A stretch of 64,000 nucleotides of DNA from Cristatella mucedo. Its lineage: Eukaryota > Bryozoa > Phylactolaemata > Cristatellidae. The stretch covers positions 5,031,501 through 5,095,500 of the forward strand of contig WPIO01000020.1 in the NCBI GenBank assembly GCA_009760855.2. The letters run 5' to 3'. This document shows, in pieces, positions 22,345 through 36,100 of the stretch. A program made the translations under genes and the position numbers. Numbering within the stretch: position 1 is the stretch's first letter; every line of letters starts with the position of its first letter. Under the pieces are notes generated by a model. The model was not told the DNA's origin. It worked only from the letters and a program-made list of their open reading frames with translations, and searched no databases.

Positions 22345-22995
22345 GTCTATTGGCGTGCAACCATGTGCCTAGAGTTTTTCCAAAACTCTGCAGCTTGGCT
22401 TGTTTGCCTTGAGCTTTTACAGTTGCCACATTATACCACTTCTCGACAACGGGTTCCGATCAATCAGTTTAACGACTTCAAGGTTTTGTCACTCAGTTTT
22501 AGGTCCGTTCATTCTCTTGCTGTGGACTACCTCTCAGAACTACCCTACAACTAGACCAAACATAGTACCAGGTGCCATTCTGACGCAAATGGTTTAGCTA
22601 AACCTCGCAAAAACGTGTAAACCTTAGGAGACCTTGCCTTTAGTTCGTATATTCGTAAACGCTGGATTCCAGTCCCGCCGAACGTCACGAAATCCCACGA
22701 CATGACGACACGTGAAAAGAAGCTGAAAACAAAACTAGTTGTTACAGCATCCAGTGGAACATTGTGAGTCGTTCTTTTTGCGAGTTTTCGTGTCACTTGC
22801 TGACAGTGAGCCTGCTGCTACAAATCAAACCTAATTGTCGACCCGGTGCAAGTCATCTCTAATTATGTTATCCTTGTTGTCTTAATGGGTGCCATTGTTT
22901 TCATGTGCATGCTATTGCTAATTCACATGGTGATGCTTATATTGGAGCATGTGTACAGTGTGTAGAAAGAGATTCAGTTCTCCGAGTGAGCGAGT
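22345..22995 (+). mobile_element. Degraded LINE-A-like relic, sense
   Basis: The segment with CGACTTCAAGGTTTTGTCACTC at about 22470 and the later AAAACGTGTAAACCTTAGGAGACC region match the LINE-A ORF end out of frame. A hairpin-like remnant, GAAAGAGATTCAGTTCTC, is at about 22967. Frameshifts and stops are many. The element is not in copy 1. Confidence 0.6.
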
Positions 22996-23386
22996 TCGGC
23001 AACCTTCGCCTCCAACAGGTAATCTCACCTTAGCTGTTATTACGCCTTCGCTGTATTGAAATTTAGTATTAGAAATTATCCAGAAAGCAGTTTGATTGCA
23101 TATTGCCTAATCGCCTAATGCCTAATCAACACGTAGATAGAAGACTAGTGGCAATAGTCCTTCAAAGGCCAACTGAAGCTCTGCTACCAAGGCAGGCATA
23201 GTTAAAAACTTTTGGCTACAACTTAATATTCGTGTCGCCTTTAGCGGTATACGAAGGAAGCCACTGCATTTTTTAGAGTAAAGATACCTCGTGCCTTGAG
23301 CCTTTAAAACAAGCACGGATCTTTTGTAGCGTTCCGAATGATCGCCCAACGTTCGGCTTACCATTTCTGATCTCGGGTATTGCTAT

Positions 23387-23525
<139 letters not shown>

Positions 23526-23619
23526 GGTACTCATTATTGACTTATGAGGGAAGACAGTAAGGCTTCGGACTAAAATACTTTCACATCGTATACGACCCTT
23601 TACTCAGTGCTGTGTCTCG

Positions 23620-24514
23620 ATTACAAGCTTAGGTCAATGTTATAATCCATAAAGTCTTCGTTCGCTAAAAATAGCAGGTTTTGGATTTCATTTCGACATT
23701 TCCGTCTGTGCCTGATTGCACGCTCACTCTCTACTATCATACTGAAACGCTTGTCATTATTTTGAGCTAATCAATAGATTTTATCATCTGGGATAAAGAG
23801 CCTGCTTTCCGATTGAGCCTTTCCGAACAGTTATCATATTTAATTGAATGCGCCTATTACGGTCCGAAGGAATATACGATTTAAGACTTTTGTTTCTGCT
23901 TACCTGTGATATCGTTGCAGCTTTGAAACCCACTCATTGTGAGGCTACTTACTAAACATTCTATTGCAGATTTGTTTGTTTCTAGGGTAATGCACTCATG
24001 ATTTGCTATGTCAGTTGCGTTATAACCTCAGCAAACATTTTCGCAATTCCCGAATTATAAATACTAGGAGTTGCTTTTGTCACTATTACCAAACGGACCA
24101 TATAAAAGCCAAAGTCGCTTATTAGAAATTTTTCTAGGTTTCACAGAAAAGCTGGGCACTCAGTTACTTCGCACGCATTCCTTACGGCTGTTGTTGAGTG
24201 ATGGAAATGGTATTCTAATAGAGGGGCAATGCGCTATGCTCTATTGCTGAGCATTTTATATATGCTGATATAGGCTCGCTGATCATGTCTGCAAGTGCAT
24301 GTTATTGATGCAGATTTGTCTAGCTGCTGGCATACCTTCTGTTGTCTAGAATAACGAGCTGTAAGTTATTTGCCAGCCGTCGAAAAGTACAAGTACTAAA
24401 AATTCATTAGAATTTTGTTTTATTAATGCCTTTAGGTTTCTGAATAAGCATGATACCACGCATATCACTGGCTCCATACTTCATATGAAATTTTTAAAAC
24501 ATGAAATAGATCAA
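23620..24514. other. Duplicated non-coding block
   Basis: Matches 7850-8750 of copy 1. No conserved frame. Confidence 0.55.
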
Positions 24515-24890
24515 AAGTAGTTATAATAAGAATTTCTCATTTGACATAGTGCCCTCAGAGAACTTAGTCTCTTTCTTGGCACTTTTTTTAATGTAGTGTA
24601 TCTCTGTATGTAACTCCACAAAGTCACAAAGACCATGTGGGTGTTATGCAGGAGAGTTTTGTATAGCGCACTTACAGCCTAAGCTGCTTTCGGTACGCAT
24701 TCGGTAGCCAACAGACTTCGCCTCATGCAACAAAGAGAAAGTGGGAAGCATAGCAGAGTCAGGAGAGCAGTTGAGGTAGTGAGTAGCATAAAAGTAGCAG
24801 CTCAGGACCGCTGAAAAGATGAGCTATAGTCGGCGGTAGGAGAGTAGAAGTCATTGCGTTTGCAGCAAAAGAAGCACGATTCAAATTTCT
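24515..24890 (-). mobile_element. LINE-A tail split by a LINE-B 3' end, both antisense
   Basis: The LINE-A tail with hairpin (GTGCC...GGCAC) is at 24515-24595. It is interrupted by LINE-B 3' sequence at 24596-24857 (TATCTCTGTATGTAACTCC... to GTCATTGCG) and then resumes with TTTGCAGCAAAAGAAGC at about 24860. In copy 1 the tail is uninterrupted (8750-8850). LINE-B therefore inserted here after the duplication. Confidence 0.75.
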
Positions 24891-25274
24891 CACGGTGCTA
24901 CGTTGAAGAATCTTATATTTACTGCATATTGCAATTGTTATCAGGAAGCAAAGCTTCTAGGAGCACCTTATGACGAGTGTGCCTTTTCACACCTCTTCAA
25001 TTTGAATCATTAGGAAGCCTCATTGACACGATCTTCGGTTACGTTCTTCGAGAATGGCTGGTGACTTTCAACTGAAACTGCGAATAGCTGCTGCTTATAA
25101 GCAGTGATAGTTTTACTTTAGTTTATGTATGACAAGACGTGGCTAATAAATATGATAAGTACACTGCAGCATTTACTCCGTATGCCATAGCGGTAAGCCA
25201 GTCAGTGAGCAGAAGCAACGGTTGGGCCTTGTGACCTTGTAATCTGTTGGAATACTGCTCTACCAAAACAAGGG

Positions 25275-25665
25275 TAGCAGGTCGCAACTATTGACAATTA
25301 ATCAGGTACTGGAGGCACCTTGATTCGAGCAGACCACTTTGGCAATAATAAAACACTTGCGGAAATCATCTTTGGAGTGGCATACCGATTGAAAACCGTG
25401 AGAGCGATCTTGAGCAGGCGGGAAATTATAAGACAAATTGTTAGGCAAACAGTAAAATTGACTTTTGGTATGAATTTGCACGGGCTGGAGATTATTCTCT
25501 GAGAGCCACTCAGCCAGCTAGCTCCACTGCTAGGCCGACAGTTGGATCTCGACTGCTCGGAATGGCCGGACGGTGCCGGACTGCAGTCAGCCGTTCCACT
25601 CTGCTGTTGCTTTTAGGTTTTAGCTTCTACCAGCCAGTTATCATTGCTATTATTATTTGAAGCTG
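25275..25665. repeat. Dispersed repeat D, copy 2
   Basis: Colinear duplicate of 9890-10285. The plus strand has an open frame of 60 codons at 25320-25502 that is broken by a stop in copy 1, so there is no sign of a conserved protein. Confidence 0.6.
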
Positions 25666-25689
25666 ATGTCATGATTGTGGATGCGTTTT

Positions 25690-25959
25690 CATGAGGAGAG
25701 TGCCTTTTACTCTCTCTTGCAGCCCTTCTGTGCGCAGGACGTAGTAGTTCGACTGGCAAAGCTGCTCGTTCAAGAACTAAATAATTTTCCGCGTAATTTA
25801 TTTTGTTCTGAAAAAAGAACCATGATCACCTATTATATATTTCGACCAACAATGAGCATTGTAGTAATGCTCGATCCAATGACTGCTACATTTAGCTTCA
25901 ACGTGCTAGATGTCACTTCCCATCAATCCTTATTTCATTTGAAGGCGGAACAACATTCC
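25690..25959. other. Copy 2-specific stretch
   Basis: Contains a 100-codon plus-strand frame (25675-25977) that I do not recognise and that has no counterpart in copy 1. Treated as unassigned. Confidence 0.3.
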
Positions 25960-26020
25960 CGGGGGCTCAATTGGTAGAGCACTGCACTAAAAAGTCAGAT
26001 GAGTTAAAATTGTTTCTCGC
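25960..26020 (+). repeat. tRNA-like relic, copy 2
   Basis: GGGGGCTCAATTGGTAGAGCA at 25962-25981 is a strong D-arm match. The T-arm part is degraded (GAGTTAAAATTG). It aligns with 12785-12860. Confidence 0.5.
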
Positions 26021-27534
26021 TAACACTGTCAGTCTTCTCTTTCACTCTCTCTTTAAAGGATAAAAAATGTACCAAAGTTTGCTTCTTAATACTCAATTTC
26101 TATTGCACATTAAAAAGCACTCTCTTTAAAGTGCAACCACATAATTGTTTGCCGATTGAGCTCGTTTAATGTCAGGCAATGCATGGCAATCTACGACAAT
26201 AGCACGGCTTGAAGCAACAATCCCTAACGACCAGTTGCAAATCGACCACACATTAACTGCCCAAAGCTCAATTTGTTTTTCTATGTATCATTTCACCGTG
26301 CGCAAAGTGGAACCCTGGAGTTTTAAAGCTTTATTAGCCTTTTTATATGTTACCAACGATGCACACCAGTTGACAGCCATGGTTGGCAACAATACAGCAT
26401 GTTGTAAACAATCGGCTAATTGGCTTTCCGAAACTGCAACTCTTATTTCACGTTTTGCCTGACTGTGGGTGGAGTTAATTTGCATCCTTGAGCATTAAAT
26501 TAATTTCAATGCGCGGCAATGGCCCGGCAATGGCCCAGGAAAATGCAGTAATCTATAACGGTTCCTAATAAATGGACCAACGATCGCTTAAAGAAGCTCC
26601 AACGTTTCTTGCCCAATACAGCCCACTGCATTAAAAGTGCGACTACATTCTTTGAACGAACCGGAACATAAAATTAAAGCAAACGCATGACGATCGACGG
26701 CAATTGCCCGCCTTTTACCGCAATCCGGTTTGAGCATCGACGAAGCGTCGAGCAGCTGCGCTCCAAAGGCCTGAGAAAAGAAAGCCTGAGAAGCCCTAAA
26801 TATTACGACTGCTGCGATCATCTCGGTGCCCCATCCCGCACAAAAGTCATCAGTTCGCTTGGACTAACCTATAAGTCTGAGACGGTAGTAAGTTTGTTGG
26901 AAATCGGCCGTTCGAATTTGTAATTATCATACCACATATCGTTTACTGTCATCCCTCGTACTGTCATTTTGCCGGTTCAATTTTGGGCTATGCATGCAAT
27001 TGACGGTTACCACCATAGAAAATAGGTGAATCTGTGATCATCTCTGTGTTAAAACTAAAACCAAAGCCGCTGGGAGAATTTCCCACTTTTCTTATGCATT
27101 TCAGTGTTATTAATACGTATTAGTTATAAAATATTAAATTACGAGCATGAGAAGTACAACCGCATCCTATCAACAAATCACGAACGTACGTTTTAAGGCA
27201 AGGTATGGCAAAAGATGGCAACGGTCTGGTACATATATAAAACTGTTCATTAAAAGTAGACTGGAAGCTGTTTGGTGACGCTCCCATTAAGATTTAGAGT
27301 TCGTGTATACTTTGCTTTTTGTATCCGTATAGTACCATCGCTACCGCTAGCTCTCGGTCACTGATTGAAATCAATTGCAATGGCACATGCCAATACGAAC
27401 ATTCTCATGCTATCTGTCTCTAATCGACTTCGGTGTGCATCGATTAAGCTATGCAAAGCTAAAGTACATATCAGTTATTATGCTGCACTTTTTAAAGAGC
27501 AATGCTATTCCTAATTTAACACTAATTTATATTG
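26021..27534. other. Duplicated non-coding block
   Basis: Matches 12861-14120 of copy 1. Frames of 60-100 codons occur but are not shared with copy 1. Confidence 0.5.
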
Positions 27535-27903
27535 TGACAAGGCCGGATCATTGCTGTCGATAGCCACCAGGTTCGTACGAGTGTAGGTAACCGACTAGAC
27601 TCACAAACACAGATGGTATGATGCTTAGCCTGGTGATGGAGTAGATGTAAAAAGTAGGCTGGAGCAAAATAATCAAGGGACTTAACAGTGAGTGACAGAA
27701 CCTTGAAGTCGACGTGCTGTAGGAATGGAAGCAAGACCTAGTCGGGGTGCAGTGGTGGGATGCGGCAGCTCTCAAGCTCACGACAAACAAGCGTGGCTGC
27801 CAAGTTTTGCACTAACCATAAGCGCTTTAGTGCACAGGCAGGTATATCGGTAATCGCTCGTATAGTGTTTGCGGTAGCGAGAATCTGTCTCGGTGTGATA
27901 GTC
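27535..27903 (-). mobile_element. LINE-C 3' part, antisense, copy 2
   Basis: Minus-strand translation LPFLQHVDFKVLSLTVKSL followed by FAPAYFLHLLHHQAKHHTI is a LINE RT C-terminal pattern. It is colinear with 14120-14498. Confidence 0.65.
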
Positions 27904-28770
27904 GGGACATTGAAGCGATCGGTGACATCGACTTTTACTCGCTTGTGCATGCACTTGTTTATAGGGTCTAAGCTGGGTCAACGCTTAGAATTTGCATCCT
28001 TTTCCTTATACACCGAGTTGATGCACGCTCTGCCTGCAAATGAATGGAATGGAAAAGAGGTGAAAGACCTGATTCCTGAGTATGCATTGGGGCGAAACGC
28101 TGCGAGGACGATAAAATTTTTGCAACGTCTGTTGCTTTGATGTTACGTATGACGTCGATAGATTTAAGCAACGCTTGATTTCGGCACGTAACTTCCTTCG
28201 TACCTTATGATACAGAGGGAGTCAGTGAATGACACTCAACAAGTTACATTTGGGTTCATTAGATTTTGTTTATCGTTCTTTTTTGTTACACGATTCATGC
28301 ACGCGATTCCAACGTATCAGAACAGCCAGAAACAAAGATGTATTATAATTACACTCTACATCGGTTAAAGAGATATTTATAAGATTAAATAACGGCCTAA
28401 TCACACCCGATCATAATTTATATTTGTTTGAGCTTCTCCCGAAGTTTGATGCCGGTCACTATAGACATGCGAACCCTATTTCATACTTTTTAGATTGACC
28501 ATGTTACCATTAACAATTACATCATGCTTCCTTTGCAGTGAGCGTTGAGTGCCTGAAAAGAGATACAGTTCTCCGAGTGTGGTATGCAAATATATTATTT
28601 CTATTATTATCAAGGCTTACCCATATGGTTCTTTCTCCGACGACGAGGTCAATAATGGTTTGGCACTGCCCTGCAAGCTGAAAGTTCATACCCATGGAGA
28701 CTTCCTTGACAGGTACAGCACTGTAAATAAATATCAATTGTTTTCACCTTAACATCACTACATGCATTTT
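27904..28770. other. Mostly featureless; one LINE-A-like hairpin remnant
   Basis: GAAAAGAGATACAGTTCTCCG at about 28555 resembles the inner stem of the LINE-A tail. A 126-codon plus-strand frame ends at 28140 but overlaps the LINE-C relic on its left and is not recognised. Confidence 0.3.
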
Positions 28771-28774
28771 TTCC

Positions 28775-29490
28775 ATCCCGTCTTGACTTCTGTAACTCAC
28801 TGCTTTTTGGCCTGCCGGTGGTGTGCAATCAGGCGCTTACAGCTGGTGCAGTACTCTGCAGCTACGCAGTCTGTCGTGAGCATCACAGTTGCCACATCAC
28901 AGCAATTCTCGCCGACCAGCACTGGCTACTAGTCAAGCAACGGATTGACTTCAAGATTTTGTCGCTCACGTTTAGGTTCCTTCATTCTTTGGCACCAGCC
29001 TATTTATCAGATTTATTCCCCAGCCAGGTGAAGCATCTTACCACCCGCTTTTCATAAGCTAACTGGTACCTATTCCTCGTGCAAACCTCAAATCCTTTAG
29101 CGAAGGTGCATTTAGTTCGTATGATTCCAAAGACTGGTACTCACTCTCGATTTTTGTCATCACATCACCTGACTGGACCGCATTTAAAAAGAAATTAAAA
29201 ACGTACCTATTTACGAAAGCATTTAGTGGGTAGCTGCGATTCGTCCTGTATGTGCTTATTCGTGCTAACACTGTTGCATGCTGCCACTAACCACATTTGC
29301 ATGCTGACCCTATGCATGTCACCCCTAACCGTGTTATTCACGTTGTTTATCGAGCATGATAACAAGAACCATTCAATCATGTTTCCTATGCAGCAAATTT
29401 AAAAGACCTTCAAAGGAACTGAGTTCTGCGAAAGTGTTTGATCAAGTGCATTATTATCCTTATTAATATTTTTATTGCGTTCGTAGATTT
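28775..29490 (+). mobile_element. LINE-A 3' end, sense, longest RT remnant of the family
   Basis: It starts with a RLDFCNSLLFGLP segment at about 28780, the hallmark of the RT C-terminal region, and runs through HITAILADQHWL and RIDFKILSLTFRFLHSLAPAYLSDL to the ORF end near 29233. The 3' UTR and a degraded tail (GTGCATTATTATCC) end near 29470. Frameshifts separate the parts. Confidence 0.8.
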
Positions 29491-30007
29491 CATTCGATCC
29501 GTGGGCGCACCATCTCACTCCACCTTTTGAGCCATATTTTATGGGCCGTGGCCAATTATTGCAGTGCAATACTTTAAACTGTAAATTCACGATTTTTTTG
29601 AAAGATGTATTTGGCAAGAAACGGGATGTCTGATAAAAGGACAATACGAGCTTTGCACTGCCAATGTCTTGTCGATTGACCACGGGTTTTAGTAACAGAA
29701 CAGGCCATAGCTGTCGATTGCCTTTTACATCTTGCGATTGTACGCACACGATTGCTTGAAATAGTTTTAGTGCACTTTAAACACAGTGTGCTGTGACCCT
29801 AAAAAAATTCGAACTTTGCCCAGCCACTTTCCGCAGATTTGCGAAGAACCCTAAGAGATCGCTGCATTTTCCTGGACCACTGCTGTCGATAGCTATACAT
29901 AGCCCGAGATTCAACTTGCAGAGTGGGTTAAAAGTATGATCACGTGCAGTACGATGCTACGTGAAATGTTAAGAATTTGAGCTTCATTTAGAAAAAAATT
30001 TCTTGTC

Positions 30008-30396
30008 AAATTTTCATAATAATCATATCCATAATAATGCACTTGATAAAGCGCCCTCAGAGAACTTAATCTCTTTCTAGGCGCTTTACATTCGCTGCAA
30101 AGGGAAATGCAATTGAAGGGTAAGTAAAATCATGCTTGAATAACAAACAAAATGAATAATATGGTTAGGGGTGACATGCACAGGGTCAGCATGCAAATGT
30201 TGTTAGTGGCAGCATGCACAGTGTCAGCACGCATAAGCACATGAAGGACGAATCACAGGACCCAATATATGCTGTCCTAAATAGGTGTGTTTTTAAGTTC
30301 CTTTTAAATGTGGTCAGGTCAGGGGATGTTCTGACGCAGATCGGGAGGGAGTTCCAGGCTTAGGGAGCATATGTATTAAATGCACGTTAACTTGCG
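30008..30396 (-). mobile_element. LINE-A 3' end, antisense
   Basis: CATAATAATGCACTTGATAAAGCGCC at about 30028, followed by the hairpin, the 3' UTR and a short piece of the ORF end. It lies in opposite orientation to the copy at 28775-29490, about 0.5 kb away. The hairpin GCGCC/GGCGC is intact. Confidence 0.8.
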
Positions 30397-30399
30397 ATA

Positions 30400-33004
30400 T
30401 TGATCCCTGCCGTTGCTAATGATTGTCTTGAATTGCTAACAATGCACCGGAAAATATTCTGCAATATTTAACTCCTTAAACAGTTGAGTTCAATCAAAAT
30501 TAAAGCTATGCTCAACTTATTTCTTTTCTATGGTCTACGGATTCCAAGGGAATACTGCTTTCATCCGAGCCATTGAGATGGATTGACATGCATTTCTTGA
30601 GATTTTAAAGGCGTAATTTTATTAAAATGACTTGATTTAACTTCCGACAACCAGCTTTGTAACCAAAATTCAGAAGTGGAGAATTGGGAAATTGATTTCG
30701 GGTCATTTTGCATAGCATTAGCTTGAATTTTTATTAGCCTTGGCCAATGCACTCGATTTTTATGCATTGTATAAGAATGATTTATGCAATCGTAGTGAAC
30801 GTTGGATAAAAAACAAGGAAAAAAGATTAGAGCAATGCACAATCGCTATTCGAGCTTATTGTGGATGTGTTCTAGTGGCTTTTCTGAAAATTTCGGTGAA
30901 TTGAAGTGGATAGTGGAAGAGTATCGTTGCAGTCCATTGCAGTGCAACTCATGAAAATGCTTTCGCGAATTAAAGTGAAATTTAGTGAGTAAACTTTGAA
31001 GTGCGTCGAGTCTTATATGTAACGTAAGTTAGAGCCTTTTTTTACTGTTTAATGATTATTCGAAGAAGAATCGATCGGATTTTGATGTTTTCCCGGGCAA
31101 TTTAAGAAGATTGCCGTACTTGTACCAGACTGAGCAATGGAATTTTTTTGAAGTGGACGTGCGCACAACATAGTGCGATTATATATGCAATACAAATTGT
31201 AGGTCGGCGAAATCTTTTTCTAGTTCTTTTTCCAATGAATGGAGTGGCTTAGCGTAGATTGCAGTATTGGCAAAGGCTATTTGCAGTCGATTGCAGTGCA
31301 ATGTACGAGATCTCCCATACCAATGCAAATGAAATGCAATAAGCACAATTTACACAGATTGCACTGTCATTTGAAATAAAAAAAAAAGCTTTTCGCACCG
31401 TCTTTCTTGTGTTTCGGGATGGAATGTGGTAGATTGCGATGATTCAGATTCCATCCTGGATGCTGCCACGTACTTTAGTGGACTTCATGAGAACGCTTGA
31501 ACGGAATCGCGTGAAATGCTGCGGGTACATTTTAATTGTAGCTTTGTTTATTATTCAAATTTTTTTTGAAGTTTTGCAAACTGATTTAAATTGGATTTGA
31601 TGTGAACTAAAGCGGATTTCCGTGGATTCCGGTACAGGCATCCGTCTTTGCGGCTCGTTTGCAGGCGCAGGCGTGTGCACACCGAGCTACAGTTTAGGGG
31701 ATAGGCAAACCGATAGATTTACAGCAAGCCCAATTAGAGTGAATTTTGGGAATTCATCGAATCGCAGAAGCTCTCTGAAAAGGGGGTTATTCAGCCTGTC
31801 CACAAGCACGCGTTCTACCAGAGCTTTAACCCCAGTCATACTGCAGGCGTTCGAGCTATTCCTGATATTTATTTCCGGATGTCTTTAAGGTGGAGAGTAG
31901 CTCGCATTTCAGCGATTGAAAGGTACCGTAAGAACTCAGCTGTGCCCAATTTTGTGCCATCACCTCATCGCACCATCGAGGTATAGCTTAATCGTGGCAT
32001 TTCGGCACTCACTTCGAAGCTTTTATCGAGTCACGTGAAAACTTGCTTGTAGAGCACCCTATTAGCTACTTATTCTGATAAGATTTTTCACACAATCAAC
32101 AAACGCGGGTAAATTTGATTGCATATCTTTCAGTTGCTGTGATTATAGAGCACCCACAAATCCATGAAGACATTCAACCAAATCATGTGGGTACTTATTG
32201 GGGCATTGGTTTTTATAATGACTCTAAAATGCATACCATTCGGTATTGCGAAGACACTATTCATACTCTTGAGTGACGTCTTTAGTATGGTATATTAATT
32301 AGTTACAATGCTATCTTCCATTATGCAGTTGGCGCTCTCCTGTTGCTAATTGGTCTATTTGAATTCACTGAAAGTTGTTACAGTGCTTGCAACCTTGTTT
32401 TCTCAGGAATACGGCTAACGTTTATTTGATGCTGACGAAATGCAGGTCGGTGGTTGTTGCAGATTGTGAGAGCTCTTAGATAGACGTTGAATTGTCCAAT
32501 TCAAGCAGCTGAGATAATGGAACCTTTCCCTATCTTATATTATTTCAGCTGTTCCAGCTCGGCATGTCGTTCTTAATATGTATTTCATAAAGTAGTTGGA
32601 TAAGATGCTCAGTAGTGCCTAGGCTAAGTGCAGTATCAGCAGCCTTGTGCAAAATAATGTTGCCCAGTCAGAAAAATGCAGTATAGCCACCTTGAGTGAA
32701 CACAAAACTCCCATTGTAGGAACGATTGTATGTATAATGGTTTAGAAGACCTGCTCTTGAAATCACGTTGTGCAAGCTGTATTTTCTATATCGCACCGAT
32801 TCAAATTGCAGGATCTCTTATGGAGTTACTAAAGCATAACCAGTTGGTGGATTACGGTACTGTGGTCTTACCTCTTCGAATACCAGCATTTTTTTGTGAG
32901 CAGTATGTTTCAGAAGCCCGTGTGAAAGCATCGGTTGGCAATTTGCTTTTATCTTTGATAAAGTGACATATACAATGTATCGCTGTCGTGGCCAAGCCAT
33001 AGAG
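30400..33004. other. Non-coding stretch with recurring TTGCAGTGCA motif
   Basis: AT-rich with no convincing gene. The decamer-like TTGCAGTGCA recurs at about 30938 and 31298, with relatives at 29550, 31362 and 33665, and at 63668 a more diverged form. An 88-codon frame at 31622-31888 is rich in Ser/Thr/Arg and unrecognised. Confidence 0.3.
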
Positions 33005-33005
33005 C

Positions 33006-33178
33006 AGTAATGTAATGTAATGTATCTCCGTCTGTAACTCCACAAAGTCTTAAAGACTATGTGGGTGTAACGCAGGAGAGTTTTGTATAGTGAACTCACA
33101 GCCTAAGCGGCTTTCGGTACGCATTAGCCAACAGACTTCGTGTCAAGCAACAAAGAGAAAGCGGGAAGCATAATAGGC
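33006..33178 (-). mobile_element. LINE-B 3' end, antisense, with intact hairpin
   Basis: TAATGTAATGTAATGTATCTCC marks the tail. It is followed by GTAACTCCACAAAGTCTT...AAGACTATGTGGGTGTAAC, which folds as a hairpin, then by the CAGCCTAAGCGGCTTTCGG region. Only the last 170 bases of the element are present. Confidence 0.8.
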
Positions 33179-36100
33179 TGCATATGCCCATGTACAAGCA
33201 TCGGTTGAGGATTTCATTTGCATCGTTGTTGAAGTGAAAAATGATGTGTGGCTGTAGTTGCAAGTTCATAAATCTCTCTGGCTGGGTCATAAGTAATAAG
33301 CAGTTCTTTGAATGTGATACAAGCGTTCAAGTATATGTTATTGATTAAGCCAAAGATGTAATTCAGTTGCCAATGGTTACCCAGTTTGCCTTGTCATAAG
33401 TTGCTTAGATGCCAACGTACAAGCATCGGGTGTGATACAGTTGCATATGCAATGCAATGAAATACATATTGTGCAATGGCGTTTTCATGTGCAAAGTACC
33501 CCCCCGTTATAAGCAGTTGCAAATATTTGGATTCTGGGTAGGTTTTAAATATTGGTCAACTATTAAGCAGCATTTATAATTCAGTTGTAGACCTTAGCAT
33601 CTTTTTTATACCATATTTCCTGTTTTGTATTCCTGATTTTAGGTAATCCACACAATATTGCATTGCAGTGCTTTGGTAATGCTAGTATACAAGCTTTAAA
33701 AAATCGACGTACTGCGATATAAATATCTCCCAATCGGTAGCATCATCAGTTCAGTGCAAACTTTAGATGTTAGGGACTACAGTTTATTCATCAACTAGGT
33801 CATGTATACTAGTATAAAATAGTTCTTGCAAGGCTTCAACGATGGCAAAATGAATAACTCTGAATATTAAATAAGTAATAAGCAATAAGTAATCATAAAA
33901 AGACGATTCCGTCATGCCATACAATGTCCAAATATATGCCTGGGCCATTTCTGTATGCGGAAATAGAATCGTGGCAGAAGCTCAGTGGTATCATATCCAG
34001 TATCAGCATGCATAAGCATCAGCATAACAAAGATAATTCCTTCGGATACAACAAATGCCATGAGAAGGGATGAGTACTTAGCTCTTTTCTGAATGAGCTC
34101 CAACCAAGTGATATCGTATCATCACTTGCGAGTGGCTGCAGGTTTTCTGGCATGTGTACAGAAACCAAGTCTACAAAATGTTGTTGGGTGGTTTGATTCC
34201 ACCCCGTTTGCTCTCAAATGCATCTAAGAACATCATTGAATAAAGTGATCCTACAATTTATAGATAGGGTTACTTCCACTTGCTAAAGTTTGTGGCCGTT
34301 TGCAATTGGCTAAGACGAAACTGAAGGCTAGGAATTCCTGAGCAAACTGTAAGTGAAACATGGCTGCAAGCATTCGGAATTTACGTTCTGCTTGCCTGCT
34401 AGTTGCTCATACTAATTTTGTGGGTCTCGATAAATTGGGACCTGAGTTGTAACTAAATGATTGCTTAAATTAGCTGTGGAGCTTGCTGCTAGAATTCTAG
34501 ACGTGTTACAAATGCCAAATTAAGGGGTTATTTACACGGGTTAGTTTGTCCTAGCCTTTCCAATTTTTATTTCAGCGCCAGAGTTTTGTGTTAGGTGTGA
34601 ACTAGTGTTTCAAAAAGTATCGGTTTTAAGACTGCTTCTTTTTTTTGGTCTCTATCTATTCAGGCTTTGATTGGAGTTAAGTTACGGATTTGCTTCCTCG
34701 TCATAAGTTATTTTGCAGATTAATTCAACAATTTTGCCAAGTTATTTCGTCTTGTTCTATGCAGACATCTAGAAACTATTCCGTGAGTTCAGATTATATT
34801 ACATTAGTAGTTGGACTGTTACATAACATTGACTAGTGCTCAGAGTGATTTCACCATGCACCATGCAATCAGTGTGGGAGAGACTGCCGATGCCAGCTTA
34901 CCTGAATGCCTTGTAGAAGCAATAAGGTCATACAAGGTAGCAATATTTAATCCACAGTAGCTATTGCATCTGCTTGTTTAAAGCAATAAAACATTATATT
35001 CCAGGTGGAAAATAATTCACTGGCCTTGCCGTTACATGAGAGCATTTGTTTTCAGCCGAATGTTAAGTACCTACAAACAGGGCAGCAGAGGGTCCTATGC
35101 GATGCTAAGTTTATTGTAGCTGCTGAGAATTTTATGATATTTTACTAATTTTTCTCGGAAGTTATAGTCATAAGAACTGAAGGGCTGATACAGTGGCACT
35201 AGTCCCATCTTCTTGAATGCTACTCAGAAGTCATAAGATTGAAATGCTGGTTTATATGCGTCATTGCTGAAATTTTAAACTATTGCTAGCTCACGCAGTC
35301 AGATGGCTTGTGGCTTATGCTTTAGGAAATTGCTCGGGCATACAGTTGAACATGAGACCTAGAAAAAAAGAGAGGTAAAGAGAGAACGATGAAGAGACAG
35401 CAAAAAAAAAACTGCAACAAAACTTTGGATTATATATTCGTTTTGAGCAGTTAACAAGTTGATCCTCCATTGGGCTTTCATGGATAAAGCTGAAATAGAC
35501 AAACAATTCAGATTTAGGTATACGTTTGATATGTTATTCAGACCTAGGTATAATTTTAATATGATGGAAAAATTTTGATTGCTAACAAAGCAGCTATACC
35601 CATTGGAATGGGCAGTTAAAGACTTTGTTAGCCGAGCCGAGGCTTTCCAAAAAGCCTTAGCACTGCAGCTCAGTGCAGCAAAATGAGAAATGCACTTTAA
35701 CGGTAAGCTTATTTTAGGATCATATTTAGTAAACAGCAGTTGACATGTTTCATGCAGCTTTTTATGAAATGTCGACTTATACCCACACTTTGTGTGAATA
35801 AGTTATAAACACGTGCTTGAGCGTAGCAAAGGAGCTGCCAGTTTCTGGGAATTATACTTGTCACATCGTTATAGGTGATGTAATGATTATGCGACTGTGG
35901 GCCATACGTTACTCATGTGCTTTCAGCAAATGTCGACTTAATTGCCAGACAAGCCGGAGCTATCAACTTGACCTGCAATTATAGGTTATTCGGTGGCGAA
36001 AAATCAGACATGCAGGTATTTAAGGAGTTACTTGTCAAGGTTAATGCTTACTTGCCCCTTCTAAATATAGAGCAATATGTTGCATGAAACCATTGGATAA

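Noticed and set aside
29399-29749. 116-codon minus-strand frame as a gene
   Set aside because: Its start overlaps a LINE-A tail on the opposite strand, and the rest has no homology or codon signal.
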